Assembly (NCBI GenBank): GCA_003443635.1
Contig: CP031964.1
Span: 900,321-964,320 of the forward strand
From: Flavobacteriaceae bacterium
Lineage (GTDB): Bacteria > Bacteroidota > Bacteroidia > Flavobacteriales > Flavobacteriaceae
DNA length: 64,000 bases
Direction of reading: 5' to 3'
A model generated the notes under the pieces. The model was not told the origin of the DNA. It worked only from the letters and a program-made list of their open reading frames with translations, and did not search any database. Made by a program: the position numbers and the translations under genes. Position 1 is the stretch's first letter. Every line of letters begins with the position of its first letter. Below, piece by piece: positions 27,126-37,732 of this stretch.

Positions 27126-27956
27126 ATGAAGAAAATTTTAATAATGCTAAGTTTTACTGTAATTATTGCTAGCTGTAACTCCTCTAAAAAGGAGATAGCT
27201 AAGAAATGGGTATTACAGGAAACAATTAATATAGACGAAGTCAACCCAATTGGTATTACCTTAAAAGGAGAAGAACTGTGGTTATCTGATGCAGACCATA
27301 ATCGATTAGTAAATATTGATAATAAAGGAAATATACTTAAAATTATAGATGGCTTTGATAGACCAATGCATATTTCTGCTAATGCTACTTCTATTTATGT
27401 GCCTCAATACGGATCTGATACGATTGCAATTGTAAATAAGGATGTACGAAAGGTATTGCCCATAGAAATAAAATTAGACGCTCCAGCTGGAGTGTCTAAT
27501 TTTAAAAATGAGATAGCGATTGCTGATTTTTACAACAATCAAATTCATTATTTCAATGGCACACAATGGAATAGTTTTGGAAGTGAAGGCAATGCTAATG
27601 GACAATTTTATTACCCTACAGATGTGCAGATTACGTTAGATGAAATTTGGGTTGCTGATGCTTATAATCATCGAGTTCAGGTGTTTGATAAAACAGGTAA
27701 TTTTTTAAAAGCAATTGCTTATAATCAAGGAATAAATGCTGCTACAGGAATTTATGTTTCAGAAAATGAAGTTTTTGTAACTGATTTTGAAAATGACCGT
27801 GTTTTAATTTTTGATCATCAAGGAAATTTAAAACAACAATTAAAAGATCAAGTGCATAAACCTACGGATATGATTATAAAAGGTGAAACTTTATATACTC
27901 TTAATTATCGAAAAGGCACTTTGAATTCTTATTTTCAAGAACCCATAAAAAAATGA
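27126..27956 (+). CDS. NHL-repeat beta-propeller lipoprotein
   Basis: 276 residues. Lipobox IIASC with Cys17 as the anchor. The rest is a propeller of NHL-type blades: LWLSDADHNRLVNIDNKGN, IWVADAYNHRVQVFDKTGN and VFVTDFENDRVLIFDHQGN are the clearest three. Such propellers bind ligands or partner proteins. Placed between an HMA protein and a TonB-dependent receptor, it may be a surface or periplasmic partner of that receptor. No catalytic motif is seen. Confidence 0.85.
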   Translation: MKKILIMLSFTVIIASCNSSKKEIAKKWVLQETINIDEVNPIGITLKGEELWLSDADHNRLVNIDNKGNILKIIDGFDRPMHISANATSIYVPQYGSDTIAIVNKDVRKVLPIEIKLDAPAGVSNFKNEIAIADFYNNQIHYFNGTQWNSFGSEGNANGQFYYPTDVQITLDEIWVADAYNHRVQVFDKTGNFLKAIAYNQGINAATGIYVSENEVFVTDFENDRVLIFDHQGNLKQQLKDQVHKPTDMIIKGETLYTLNYRKGTLNSYFQEPIKK

Positions 27957-27982
27957 AATAGAAAACTTAAATTATAAATGTA

Positions 27983-30220
27983 TTGAAACACATTATATAT
28001 ATCATATTATTATTTCCTATTGTACTTTTTTCTCAAAATGATTTAAAAGGTATAGTGATGGAAGTAAATGAAAATAATGAAGAAATTCCTCTTGGAGGAG
28101 CTAGTATATTCTGGCTCGATACCACAATAGGGACAACGACAGATTTTGATGGAACATTTACAATTCCTTATAAAAAGGAATATGCAAAGTTGGTTATAAG
28201 TTATGTGGGTTTTAAAACAGATACACTAACAATTACAAATGTTAAACCTATTAAGCATATTCTACAGTCAGAAAATAGTTTGGACGAAGTTTCTATTACT
28301 TCTCAAAAACAAGCTACACGAAAATCGTATTTGCAAGCGGCAAATATTTTAAATATTAGTAGCGATGAGTTACTTAAAGCTGCTTGTTGTAATCTGTCTG
28401 AAAGTTTTGAAACCAATCCGTCTATCGATGTTAATTTTGCTGATGCCGTTTCTGGAACAAAACAGATAAAATTATTAGGTTTAACAAGCCCATATATTTT
28501 AATCGCTACTGAAAATATTCCATCTATACGAGGTGCTTCGCAAGCGTACGGGTTGAGCTTTATTCCAGGTACTTGGGTAGAGAGCATTCAAATTACTAAA
28601 GGAGCAGGAAGTGTTATTAATGGCTTTGAAAGTTTTTCAGGGCAGATCAATGCAGAACTTCAAAAACCAAGAGAAAATGATAAGCTATTTGTTAATGCAT
28701 ATGCATCTGGGAGTGCACGATTTGAACTGAATACACATTTAAATAAAAAAGTAAGTGATCGATGGGATACAGGTTTGTTTGTTCATGGTAATTTACGAGA
28801 ATCCAAATTTGACAGAAATAACGATTCGTTTCTGGATGTACCTTTAATGAAGCAAGTTAATGTGATTAATCGTTGGCAATATACCGATACTCAAAATGGG
28901 TTTGTGAGCTTCATTAACTTTAGATATCTCAATGACGAAAAACAATCCGGTCAAACACAATTTAACCCTGATATAGATAGGTTGACAACTAATGCTTGGG
29001 GTAGTGAAATAGATACTGAGCGTTTTGAGGTGTCTGCTAAACTGGGTTATGTAAACCCAGAACTACCTTATCAAAGCATTGGAGCTCAATTTGCCTATAG
29101 TAATCATGATCAAAATTCATTTTTTGGATTAAGAACTTATGACATTACGCAAAATAGCCTATACTCTAATATTATCTATAACTCTATTTTAGGAGATACT
29201 CGACATAAATTTAAAACAGGAATAAGTTTTACTTATGATGATTATGATGAACTAGTTTTAGGGGATGTGTTTAAGAGAACTGAGCGCTCTGTAGGAGGTT
29301 TTTTTGAATATACATTTGATAATATAGATGATCTTAATTTAACCGCAGGTGTACGAATAGATACTCATAATTTATTAGGAACATTTATAACACCTAGATT
29401 TCATTTACGGTATACACCTTGGGAAAGATCGGCATTAAAAGCATCTTTTGGTAGAGGAAAGCGTAGTGCTAATATTTTTGCTGAAAATCAGAAATTTTTT
29501 GCAAGTTCACGATCTATTAATATTTTAAATTCAGACGGACCAATTTATGGGTTAGAACCTGAAATCGCTTGGAATTATGGAGTGTCGTTTCTTCAAGGAT
29601 TTAATCTTTTTGGAAGAAAAGCTGATGTAACATTAGATTTTTATAGAACAGATTTCCAAAATCAAGTAATAGTAGATTCTGAAAATCCTTTAGAGCTTAA
29701 TTTTTATAATTTAGAAGGTGATAGTTTTGCTAATAGTTTTCAAGCTGAATTTAATTATAATTTAGCAGAACGATTAGATTTACGATTTGCATATAAATTT
29801 TATGATGTAAAAACCGATTTTCTTTCAGGAGAATTGCAAACTCCTTTAACCCCTAAAAATCGAATATTTGCCAATACATCCTATGAGACCAAACAAAAAG
29901 ATAATGAAGCTCAATGGAAGTTTGATGCTACATTTAATTGGATAGGAGAGCAGCGCTTTCCTTCAACTGTATCTAGCCCTATAGAATTTCAACGATCAAA
30001 CTTTACACCAACAGTTATAACACTTAATGCACAAATAACTAAAGTGTTTTCTAAAACTTTTGAAGTATATTTAGGAGGCGAAAACATAAATAATATAAGA
30101 CAGGATAATCCTGTTGTTAGTAACGATAACCCTTTTGGACAAAACTTTGATACTACTTTTGTGTATGGTCCAATTTTTGGAAGTACATATTATGTAGGAT
30201 TAAGATTTAAAATTGAATAA
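27983..30220 (+). CDS. TonB-dependent receptor with N-terminal carboxypeptidase-like domain
   Basis: 745 residues. Signal peptide to about residue 17, a carboxypeptidase-D regulatory-like domain (about 20-95, GASIFWLDTTIGTTTDFDGTFTIP), then a plug domain and a 22-strand type barrel ending in VGLRFKIE. Just before the plug is a Cys-Cys pair (135-136) in LLKAACCNLSESF, which ordinary siderophore or sugar receptors lack and which I associate with receptors located next to HMA genes. The start is TTG at 27983. It sits 26 bases after the NHL gene and one base before the next HMA gene. It probably imports a metal or metal complex. Confidence 0.88.
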   Translation: MKHIIYIILLFPIVLFSQNDLKGIVMEVNENNEEIPLGGASIFWLDTTIGTTTDFDGTFTIPYKKEYAKLVISYVGFKTDTLTITNVKPIKHILQSENSLDEVSITSQKQATRKSYLQAANILNISSDELLKAACCNLSESFETNPSIDVNFADAVSGTKQIKLLGLTSPYILIATENIPSIRGASQAYGLSFIPGTWVESIQITKGAGSVINGFESFSGQINAELQKPRENDKLFVNAYASGSARFELNTHLNKKVSDRWDTGLFVHGNLRESKFDRNNDSFLDVPLMKQVNVINRWQYTDTQNGFVSFINFRYLNDEKQSGQTQFNPDIDRLTTNAWGSEIDTERFEVSAKLGYVNPELPYQSIGAQFAYSNHDQNSFFGLRTYDITQNSLYSNIIYNSILGDTRHKFKTGISFTYDDYDELVLGDVFKRTERSVGGFFEYTFDNIDDLNLTAGVRIDTHNLLGTFITPRFHLRYTPWERSALKASFGRGKRSANIFAENQKFFASSRSINILNSDGPIYGLEPEIAWNYGVSFLQGFNLFGRKADVTLDFYRTDFQNQVIVDSENPLELNFYNLEGDSFANSFQAEFNYNLAERLDLRFAYKFYDVKTDFLSGELQTPLTPKNRIFANTSYETKQKDNEAQWKFDATFNWIGEQRFPSTVSSPIEFQRSNFTPTVITLNAQITKVFSKTFEVYLGGENINNIRQDNPVVSNDNPFGQNFDTTFVYGPIFGSTYYVGLRFKIE

Positions 30221-30221
30221 A

Positions 30222-30578
30222 ATGAAAAAAATAATAGTATTGTTAATAGCACTATGTTTAAGTGTAGTAACATTTGCTCAAAATAAAAATGAAAAAGCGT
30301 CAATTGAAGTAGATGGTGTGTGTTTAATGTGCAAACTGCGTATTGAGAAAGCTGCTATAAAAACCAAAGGAGTTAAATCTGCTGTTTGGAATATAAAATC
30401 TCACGAGTTAAAACTTATTTACGATCAACGTAAAACTAATTTAAAGTCAATTCAACAAAATATTGCAGCTGTTGGGCATGATACTAAAGCAATAAAAGCA
30501 ACTGAAGAAGCTTATAATAGTGTAGATCCTTGTTGCAAATATCGTGATGAAAAAGTCGTGAATGATCATAAAAACTAA
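30222..30578 (+). CDS. Second exported HMA-domain protein
   Basis: 118 residues. Signal peptide to about FAQ20, HMA domain with GVCLMC (Cys34, Cys37), and in addition a C-terminal Cys-Cys pair (104-105) in DPCCKYRDE that the first HMA protein lacks. The ATG at 30222 lies one base after the receptor stop; an upstream TTG at 30213 lies within the receptor gene and is not preferred. Likely a periplasmic metal carrier accepting metal from the receptor. A strong terminator follows at 30582. Confidence 0.88.
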   Translation: MKKIIVLLIALCLSVVTFAQNKNEKASIEVDGVCLMCKLRIEKAAIKTKGVKSAVWNIKSHELKLIYDQRKTNLKSIQQNIAAVGHDTKAIKATEEAYNSVDPCCKYRDEKVVNDHKN

Positions 30579-30581
30579 TTG

Positions 30582-30618
30582 AAAAAGCCAGAAATTAATT
30601 TCTGGCTTTTTTTTTATA
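30582..30618 (+). terminator. Terminator of the metal-handling unit
   Basis: A perfect 15-base arm palindrome (30582-30596 with 30597-30611) with A5 and T runs, the T run continuing to about 30615. It begins four bases after the stop of the second HMA gene. Confidence 0.9.
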
Positions 30619-30647
30619 ATTTCGGACAAATACTAAAGCAATTCTAA

Positions 30648-32372
30648 ATGAAACGAATTTCATACTTTTCCTTGTTTATAGTTACATTAATAATGTTTCT
30701 TACATCTTGTACAAATAATAAAAACGTAGAAGCTTCAATGCTTATCTATGGAGGCACTATTTACACAGTTAATAATGATCAAACTATAGTTGAAGCAGTA
30801 GCAGTAAAAGGAGATACTATTCTTTTTGCCGGTGCTTTAAAGGAAGCAGAAAAACTTAAAGGAGAAACTACTGAATTGATAGATTTAAAAGGGAAAACTA
30901 TGACTCCTGGTCTTATTGAAGGGCATGGTCATTTTATGGGGCTAGGGTATAATGAAATTAGTTTAGACTTGTTGGGAACAACGAGTTATCAATCTATTAT
31001 TGATGCTGTAGCAAAACGTGTTGAAACAGCAGAGCCGGGTGAATGGATTACAGGTCGTGGATGGCATCAAAGTAAATGGGATTCTTTACCTGAGAATTTG
31101 GTAAAAGGATTTCAAACTCATTTTAGATTGAGTGAGGTGTCGCCTGATAATCCAGTATATTTAAGTCATGCTAGTGGGCATGCAGGTTTTGCAAATGCAA
31201 AAGCTATGGAAGTTGCAGGTTTAACAGGATTGTATAAAGAAGGCTTAGGAGCTTATAAGATTGAAGGAGGAGAAGTCATTTTAGATGAGGGAGGGCGTCC
31301 AACAGGTGTTTTTAACGAGCGAGCGCAAACTTTGATAACAAGACATGTTCCAGATAGAACAGCAGAAACAGATAGACAAGCGTTTGATTTAGCCGTTAAA
31401 GCTTCCCATAGAAACGGGATTACAAGTTTTCATGATGCAGGTATTCCTAGGAGAACTATTGAATTTTACGATGAGATGCAGTCTAATGATAAAATGGATG
31501 TACGTATCTATGCTATGTTGACAGGGTGGGATAAAGAATTACTGAATGAATGGTATACTAAAGGCGCTAGAATTGATCCAGACCACAAATTTACGATTCG
31601 CTCCATAAAGTTGAACTGTGACGGAGCACTAGGTTCGAGGGGGGCATGGTTATTAGAACCCTATACAGATCGCCCAGATCATTTTGGACACGAAACTTTA
31701 CCAATGGAGTTTGTGAGAGAGACGGCTTATAATGGATTGCAAAATGGATTTCAGGTTTGTGCGCATGCTATAGGAGATAGAGCTAATAGAGAAATTTTAG
31801 ATCGCTATGAACTAGCAATGAATGCTCTTGGAGGTAAGGCTGAAGATCATAGATTTAGAATAGAACATGCACAGCACCTACATCCTGATGACATTCCACG
31901 TTTTGCAGAACTAGGTGTGATTCCTGCTATGCAGGCAGTTCACATGTCGTCTGACCGCCCTTGGGCAATTGATCGCCTTGGTGAGAAACGAATTAAAGAA
32001 GGAGCATATATGTGGCAAGATTTATTGCAGAGCGGTATACCGATTGTTAACGGTACTGATGTGCCTGTGGAACCTATTAATCCTATAGCGAGTTTTTATG
32101 CAAGTATTAGCCGTAAAACATTAAAAGGACTTCCAGAAGAAGGTTACGAACCAGAACAGAAAATGACTCGGACTCAAGCTTTAAGATCTTATACACTAGA
32201 TGCAGCCTATGGTGCATTCGAAGAAGATATTAAAGGATCAATAGAGGTAGGGAAACTCGCTGATTTCACTATTTATAATCAAGATTTAATGACAGTTCCA
32301 GAAAATCAAGTGCTTGATACAAAAGTAGTGATGACTATTTTCGATGGTAAGGTTGTGTTTGAAGATAAATAA
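30648..32372 (+). CDS. Amidohydrolase-family lipoprotein (YtcJ-like)
   Basis: 574 residues of the amidohydrolase 3 family with a TIM barrel and a flanking beta domain. The lipobox FLTSC (Cys21) sends it to the periplasm or outer membrane, unusual for a hydrolase of this class but common in Bacteroidota. Metal-site motifs: HGHF after TPGLIEG, IGDRANRE preceded by CAHA, RIEHAQHLHPDD, and NGTDVPVEP carrying the catalytic aspartate. The substrate, presumably an amide or N-acyl compound, cannot be told. It has its own space between two terminators, with TAATTTCG at 30617 as a poor promoter candidate. Confidence 0.9.
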   Translation: MKRISYFSLFIVTLIMFLTSCTNNKNVEASMLIYGGTIYTVNNDQTIVEAVAVKGDTILFAGALKEAEKLKGETTELIDLKGKTMTPGLIEGHGHFMGLGYNEISLDLLGTTSYQSIIDAVAKRVETAEPGEWITGRGWHQSKWDSLPENLVKGFQTHFRLSEVSPDNPVYLSHASGHAGFANAKAMEVAGLTGLYKEGLGAYKIEGGEVILDEGGRPTGVFNERAQTLITRHVPDRTAETDRQAFDLAVKASHRNGITSFHDAGIPRRTIEFYDEMQSNDKMDVRIYAMLTGWDKELLNEWYTKGARIDPDHKFTIRSIKLNCDGALGSRGAWLLEPYTDRPDHFGHETLPMEFVRETAYNGLQNGFQVCAHAIGDRANREILDRYELAMNALGGKAEDHRFRIEHAQHLHPDDIPRFAELGVIPAMQAVHMSSDRPWAIDRLGEKRIKEGAYMWQDLLQSGIPIVNGTDVPVEPINPIASFYASISRKTLKGLPEEGYEPEQKMTRTQALRSYTLDAAYGAFEEDIKGSIEVGKLADFTIYNQDLMTVPENQVLDTKVVMTIFDGKVVFEDK

Positions 32373-32390
32373 ACTTAGAAAACTAAATAA

Positions 32391-32424
32391 AAAAGACCCT
32401 TGATTTTATCGTCAAGGGTCTTTT
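32391..32424. terminator. Two-way terminator between the amidohydrolase gene and groEL
   Basis: 13-base perfect stem AAAAGACCCTTGA / TCAAGGGTCTTTT with an 8-base loop. The A and T runs at the two ends allow it to serve both converging genes. Confidence 0.9.
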
Positions 32425-32449
32425 AATTTATATATAATACTATATTATA

Positions 32450-34138
<1,689 letters not shown>

Positions 34139-34194
34139 TTATAAATAATAATTTAGTTTTGATTAAAGAGATTCCTGTTTTCACAAGAATGTAA

Positions 34195-34470
34195 TTATAC
34201 GATAGCTAAGATATCGCTCTCACGCATAATTAAATAATCGTTACCTTCAAGTTTGAGCTCTGTTCCAGCATATTTGCCATATAAAACAGTATCTCCAACT
34301 TTTACAGTAATAGGATCATCTTTGGTACCGTTACCAACGGCAACTACATTTCCTTTTTGAGGTTTTTCTTTGGCATTATCTGGAATGATAATTCCTGAAG
34401 CTGTTGTAGTTTCAGCTTGAAGTGGCTCTATAAGAACACGATCTGCTAATGGTTTAATATTTAATCCCAT
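34195..34470 (-). CDS. groES: Co-chaperonin GroES
   Basis: 91 residues, complete: [11 protein letters not shown] at the start, the mobile loop [13 protein letters not shown] and the [28 protein letters not shown] end. It caps the GroEL ring. Upstream lie a 16-base dyad and a TTGGCAC element, but no TAnnTTTG promoter. Confidence 0.97.
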   Translation of the reverse strand: MGLNIKPLADRVLIEPLQAETTTASGIIIPDNAKEKPQKGNVVAVGNGTKDDPITVKVGDTVLYGKYAGTELKLEGNDYLIMRESDILAIV

Positions 34471-34503
34471 TGTTTTTATTTTTTTGATTAATTAAATTAT
34501 GTT

Positions 34504-34536
34504 TAACGCATTAGCGTTATTCTAAAATTGTGCCAA
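34504..34536 (-). promoter_or_regulatory. Control region of groES-groEL
   Basis: TAACGC-ATTA-GCGTTA (34504-34519), a perfect dyad, and 10 bases further upstream TTGGCAC on the minus strand (34530-34536). TTGGCAC is the core of the sigma-54 -24 element, but the -12 region reads TTAGAA rather than TTGCA, so the match is half. No TAnnTTTG element is visible here, unlike most other promoters in the window. Confidence 0.35.
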
Positions 34537-34591
34537 TAGATTAATGCTGACAAAATTTCATTTCACTGTAATTTCTAGTTAATATTAATTA

Positions 34592-34625
34592 CAAAAAATG
34601 CCAACTTTTACAGTCAGCATTTTTA
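34592..34625 (-). terminator. Terminator of the miaB-secG unit
   Basis: AAAAATGC and GCATTTTT arms, extended by an inner ACT/AGT pair with mismatches, about 43 bases beyond the secG stop on the minus strand. Confidence 0.6.
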
Positions 34626-34667
34626 ATGTACTATTATAAATTAATAACTCTTCTAGTTATTAGTTTC

Positions 34668-35009
34668 TTAATTGTTTTCTGTTGTTGGAGGCGGAGGTGG
34701 TGTCGTTTCCGTACTTACTGGCTGTGATGTTGTCGCATTTTGATCTAAAGCTTTAGATTCTGATGTTCCGTTTGGGCCACCAATAGCAACATTAGATAAT
34801 AAAATTAATGCTAATAATAAGGTAGCTAATGCCCAAGTACTTTTATCTAAAAAATCCCCTGTTTTTTTTACACCACCTAATTGTTGTCCACCACTACCAC
34901 CAAATGATGATGATAATCCACCACCTTTAGGATTCTGTACCATTATTACTACAACTAGTAAAAATGCTACGATAATGATTAGACCTAAAAATATTGTAAA
35001 CGTACTCAT
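34668..35009 (-). CDS. secG: Preprotein translocase subunit SecG
   Basis: 113 residues: two transmembrane helices (about 3-22 and 55-75) on either side of the conserved QNPKGGGLSSSFGGSGGQQLGG loop, and a low-complexity Thr/Pro tail (TTPPPPPTTE) usual in Bacteroidota. It aids SecYEG. It lies two bases after the preceding minus-strand gene and closes the miaB unit. Confidence 0.95.
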   Translation of the reverse strand: MSTFTIFLGLIIIVAFLLVVVIMVQNPKGGGLSSSFGGSGGQQLGGVKKTGDFLDKSTWALATLLLALILLSNVAIGGPNGTSESKALDQNATTSQPVSTETTPPPPPTTENN

Positions 35010-35011
35010 TA

Positions 35012-35902
35012 TTATATAGTATTATGTTTTTGTAATTCTTTTACTGCTTGAATTTGGTCTGCAAAGAAACTACTTTTTTCTGGATATTTCAAACTTAAAA
35101 TTTTATAAGACTGAATCGCTTTATCGTAATTTTTTTGCTCCACATAAATCCGCGCTAATGTTTCAGTCATCAGGGACTTAGGCTTCATCATTTGAGCTTT
35201 AGCAATGTTATGTGATTTCCCTTCTTTTTTTACAGGTTCAATCTTTGGGTTATTGGCAATAAACTTATCTATTAAGTCAAATTTGTTTGTCTTTTTGACT
35301 TCTGTAAGATCGTTTTTGATTTGCTTCTTTTTGTCTCTAATAATAGGTTTGAAGCTTGTTATTTTTAACCATTCGCCAAAAGAATGAGCTTCATTTTTAT
35401 TAAAGTTTAAAGGTTTGCCAACTTCAAGAATTTCTTTTGGTGTTTTTGTTGTTTCTGTTGAGTCAGCTGTGAATGTATCTGTAGTAATATGCTTTGCTTT
35501 AAATAAAGAAGGGTTTAAAGTAGGCTCTGTATCTTTTATATACTGTTTTAGTGTATCGTCAATAATCACACTTTTGTTAATAGAAATATCTTCAACATCT
35601 TTAACTTCAATATCTTTTATGTGCTCTAAATTCTGTTTAATATATTCAGAAACTTTATTTTGAATAAACTCTTCAGAAGTAATAAAATCAAATAAAATAC
35701 TTCTATCTGCAGTATGAGCAGCAGTTGTTTTTAATTCTTGATTATATTTGAAGCTATCTTCGTTTTTAAGCCCTTTTAAATAAATTGCTCTTACCGATTG
35801 AAAATAAGGAAACTCATTAATAATAGATTTGATCTCATTAGTTTGTTTGTCATCCAAAGTTTGCGGATGTTGTAGTAAATATGTGAGATCTGTAGTATTC
35901 AT
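35012..35902 (-). CDS. Conserved protein of unknown function with a C-terminal TPR-like repeat
   Basis: 296 residues with no signal peptide or membrane helix, so cytoplasmic. The C-terminal part (about 245-290) reads TLARIYVEQKNYDKAIQSYKILSLKYPEKSSFF, a tetratricopeptide-like helix pair; the N-terminal third (HPQTLDDKQTNEIKSIINEFPYFQSVRAIYLKGL) looks like another helical repeat. The middle is charged and probably disordered. It is packed between lptE (10 bases) and secG (2 bases), so a link with outer-membrane assembly or export is possible, but nothing in the sequence states the role. Confidence 0.75.
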   Translation of the reverse strand: MNTTDLTYLLQHPQTLDDKQTNEIKSIINEFPYFQSVRAIYLKGLKNEDSFKYNQELKTTAAHTADRSILFDFITSEEFIQNKVSEYIKQNLEHIKDIEVKDVEDISINKSVIIDDTLKQYIKDTEPTLNPSLFKAKHITTDTFTADSTETTKTPKEILEVGKPLNFNKNEAHSFGEWLKITSFKPIIRDKKKQIKNDLTEVKKTNKFDLIDKFIANNPKIEPVKKEGKSHNIAKAQMMKPKSLMTETLARIYVEQKNYDKAIQSYKILSLKYPEKSSFFADQIQAVKELQKHNTI

Positions 35903-35912
35903 TTATTTAAAC

Positions 35913-36419
35913 TTACCAATTTGCTAATGAAGCATTAAATATATCTTGAGTAATACGTTCAAAAATCTCTTCTTGAGCTGTAGTTCTTAAAGCAGGAGAT
36001 AAATCTGCAGCACCTTCAAAATCAAAGAAAAAAGAAAATGGTTGTTCAAAATCTGCTTCAGGATCTTTTTTGTTAAAATAACGAACATTAACTCTAATAG
36101 TTAAACGATTTTGTGCAGCGGTATTATTTGCAGTAGCGGTAGTGGGAGATACTCTATAATCTATAATTTCACCTTCGTAAACTAAATCTCCATTAAATTT
36201 TACAAGCTCTAAACTTGTTTGATCTCTTAACAAATCTGTTAATGTATTAGTGAAATCTCGATCTATACCAGGTTCAATTAATTGCGAATTATTTTGAAAA
36301 AAATTAACTTGAAAACTATTCGTGCCTTCAGGAATAGATGCTCCTGTAAACGAATAGCTAATACAGCTTATTGATGTTAATGTAATAGCAATTATTAATA
36401 TATATTTTAATAGTTTCAT
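35913..36419 (-). CDS. lptE: LPS assembly lipoprotein LptE
   Basis: 168 residues with a lipobox (TSISC, Cys19) followed by the Bacteroidota LptE body: YSFTGASIPEGTNSFQVNFFQN, the conserved first strand and helix, and RLTIRVNVRYFNKKDPEADFEQPFSFF. LptE plugs LptD at the outer membrane for lipopolysaccharide insertion. The start is 55 bases downstream of the sigma-54 activator gene. Confidence 0.9.
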   Translation of the reverse strand: MKLLKYILIIAITLTSISCISYSFTGASIPEGTNSFQVNFFQNNSQLIEPGIDRDFTNTLTDLLRDQTSLELVKFNGDLVYEGEIIDYRVSPTTATANNTAAQNRLTIRVNVRYFNKKDPEADFEQPFSFFFDFEGAADLSPALRTTAQEEIFERITQDIFNASLANW

Positions 36420-36474
36420 TTAGATGTTTTTATTTTAAAACGAAATTAAGTCAAAAGAGATTGTCTATTTAAAC

Positions 36475-37728
36475 TTATAAATCAAATTGTTTAATTTTTC
36501 TATATAATGTGCGTTCGCTAATACCTAGCTCTGCTGCTGCTAATTTACGTTTTCCATGATGACGTTCTAGCGATTTTTTAATTAATTCTAATTCTTTGTC
36601 ATGAAGCGAAAGTGTTTCTTCTTCTAAAACTTCTTCAGCAAAATGATATTTATCTTGAGAATCTTCAATTATCTCAACAGTTGGAGGGTTTTGTTGAGGA
36701 AGAGATAAAACCTCTAAATTTTCCTTATGATCAACATCATCCTCTCGGTATATTTTCTGAATTAAACTCTCATTATCTTTTTGAACATCTTTATTATTTC
36801 CCTCTTGCATAAGCTTCATGGTTAACTTTTTAAGATCATTTAAATCACTTTTCATATCAAACAGCACCTTGTATAAAATCTCACGCTCGTTACTAAAATC
36901 ACTTTCAGATTTCGAGGTATTAATAACTGCTGGTAAATTTTGACCAACATCTGGTAAATAATGTCTTAATGTATCTATAGAAATGGCTCTATTTTGTTCT
37001 AATACAGAAATTTGCTCTGCTACATTACGCAATTGCCTAATATTACCACTCCAACGATATTTTAAAAGTAAACTAATAGCTTGTTCATTTAATCTAATGG
37101 TAGGCATTTTGTATTTTAGAGCAAAATCACTGGCAAATTTTCTAAACAATAAATGAATATCTTCTTTTCGTTTACGGAGAGCAGGTAGATGAATTTCTAC
37201 TGTACTTAATCTGTAATATAAATCTTCTCTAAATTTTTCTTTTTGAATGGCTTCAAACATATTAACGTTTGTTGCTGCTACGATTCTAACATTTGTTTTT
37301 TGTACTTTACTGGAACCTACCTTTATAAATTCTCCATTTTCTAAAACACGAAGTAAGCGTACTTGAGTAGTTAAAGGTAATTCTCCAACTTCATCTAAAA
37401 AAATGGTACCCCCATCTGCAACCTCAAAATAACCATTACGGGTTTGTGTTGCTCCTGTAAAAGCGCCTTTTTCATGACCAAACAATTCACTATCAATTGT
37501 ACCTTCAGGAATAGCACCGCAATTTACTGCAATAAATTTACCGTGTTTACGATGTGATAATTGATGAATTATTTTAGGAATACTCTCTTTACCTACTCCA
37601 CTTTCTCCAGTAACCAAAACAGAAATGTCTGTTGGAGCTACTTGTATAGATTTTTCAACAGCACGATTTAAACTAGGATCATTCCCAATAATTCCAAAAC
37701 GTTGTTTTATAGCTTGAATTGATTCCAT
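36475..37728 (-). CDS. Sigma-54-dependent transcriptional activator without a sensor domain
   Basis: 417 residues. The AAA+ domain starts almost at the N terminus (about 10-245): Walker A GESGVGKE (41-48), the sigma-54 contact loop GAFTGA (88-93), Walker B TIFLDE (108-113) and the arginine-finger region REDLYYRLS. A charged linker (about 270-375) follows, then a Fis-type helix-turn-helix (RKLAAAELGISERTLYRKIKQF). There is no receiver, GAF or PAS domain, so control must come from level, partner proteins or the linker. The longer frame begins inside miaB; ATG at 37728, four bases after the miaB stop, is the start. Confidence 0.92.
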   Translation of the reverse strand: MESIQAIKQRFGIIGNDPSLNRAVEKSIQVAPTDISVLVTGESGVGKESIPKIIHQLSHRKHGKFIAVNCGAIPEGTIDSELFGHEKGAFTGATQTRNGYFEVADGGTIFLDEVGELPLTTQVRLLRVLENGEFIKVGSSKVQKTNVRIVAATNVNMFEAIQKEKFREDLYYRLSTVEIHLPALRKRKEDIHLLFRKFASDFALKYKMPTIRLNEQAISLLLKYRWSGNIRQLRNVAEQISVLEQNRAISIDTLRHYLPDVGQNLPAVINTSKSESDFSNEREILYKVLFDMKSDLNDLKKLTMKLMQEGNNKDVQKDNESLIQKIYREDDVDHKENLEVLSLPQQNPPTVEIIEDSQDKYHFAEEVLEEETLSLHDKELELIKKSLERHHGKRKLAAAELGISERTLYRKIKQFDL

Positions 37729-37732
37729 AGTT

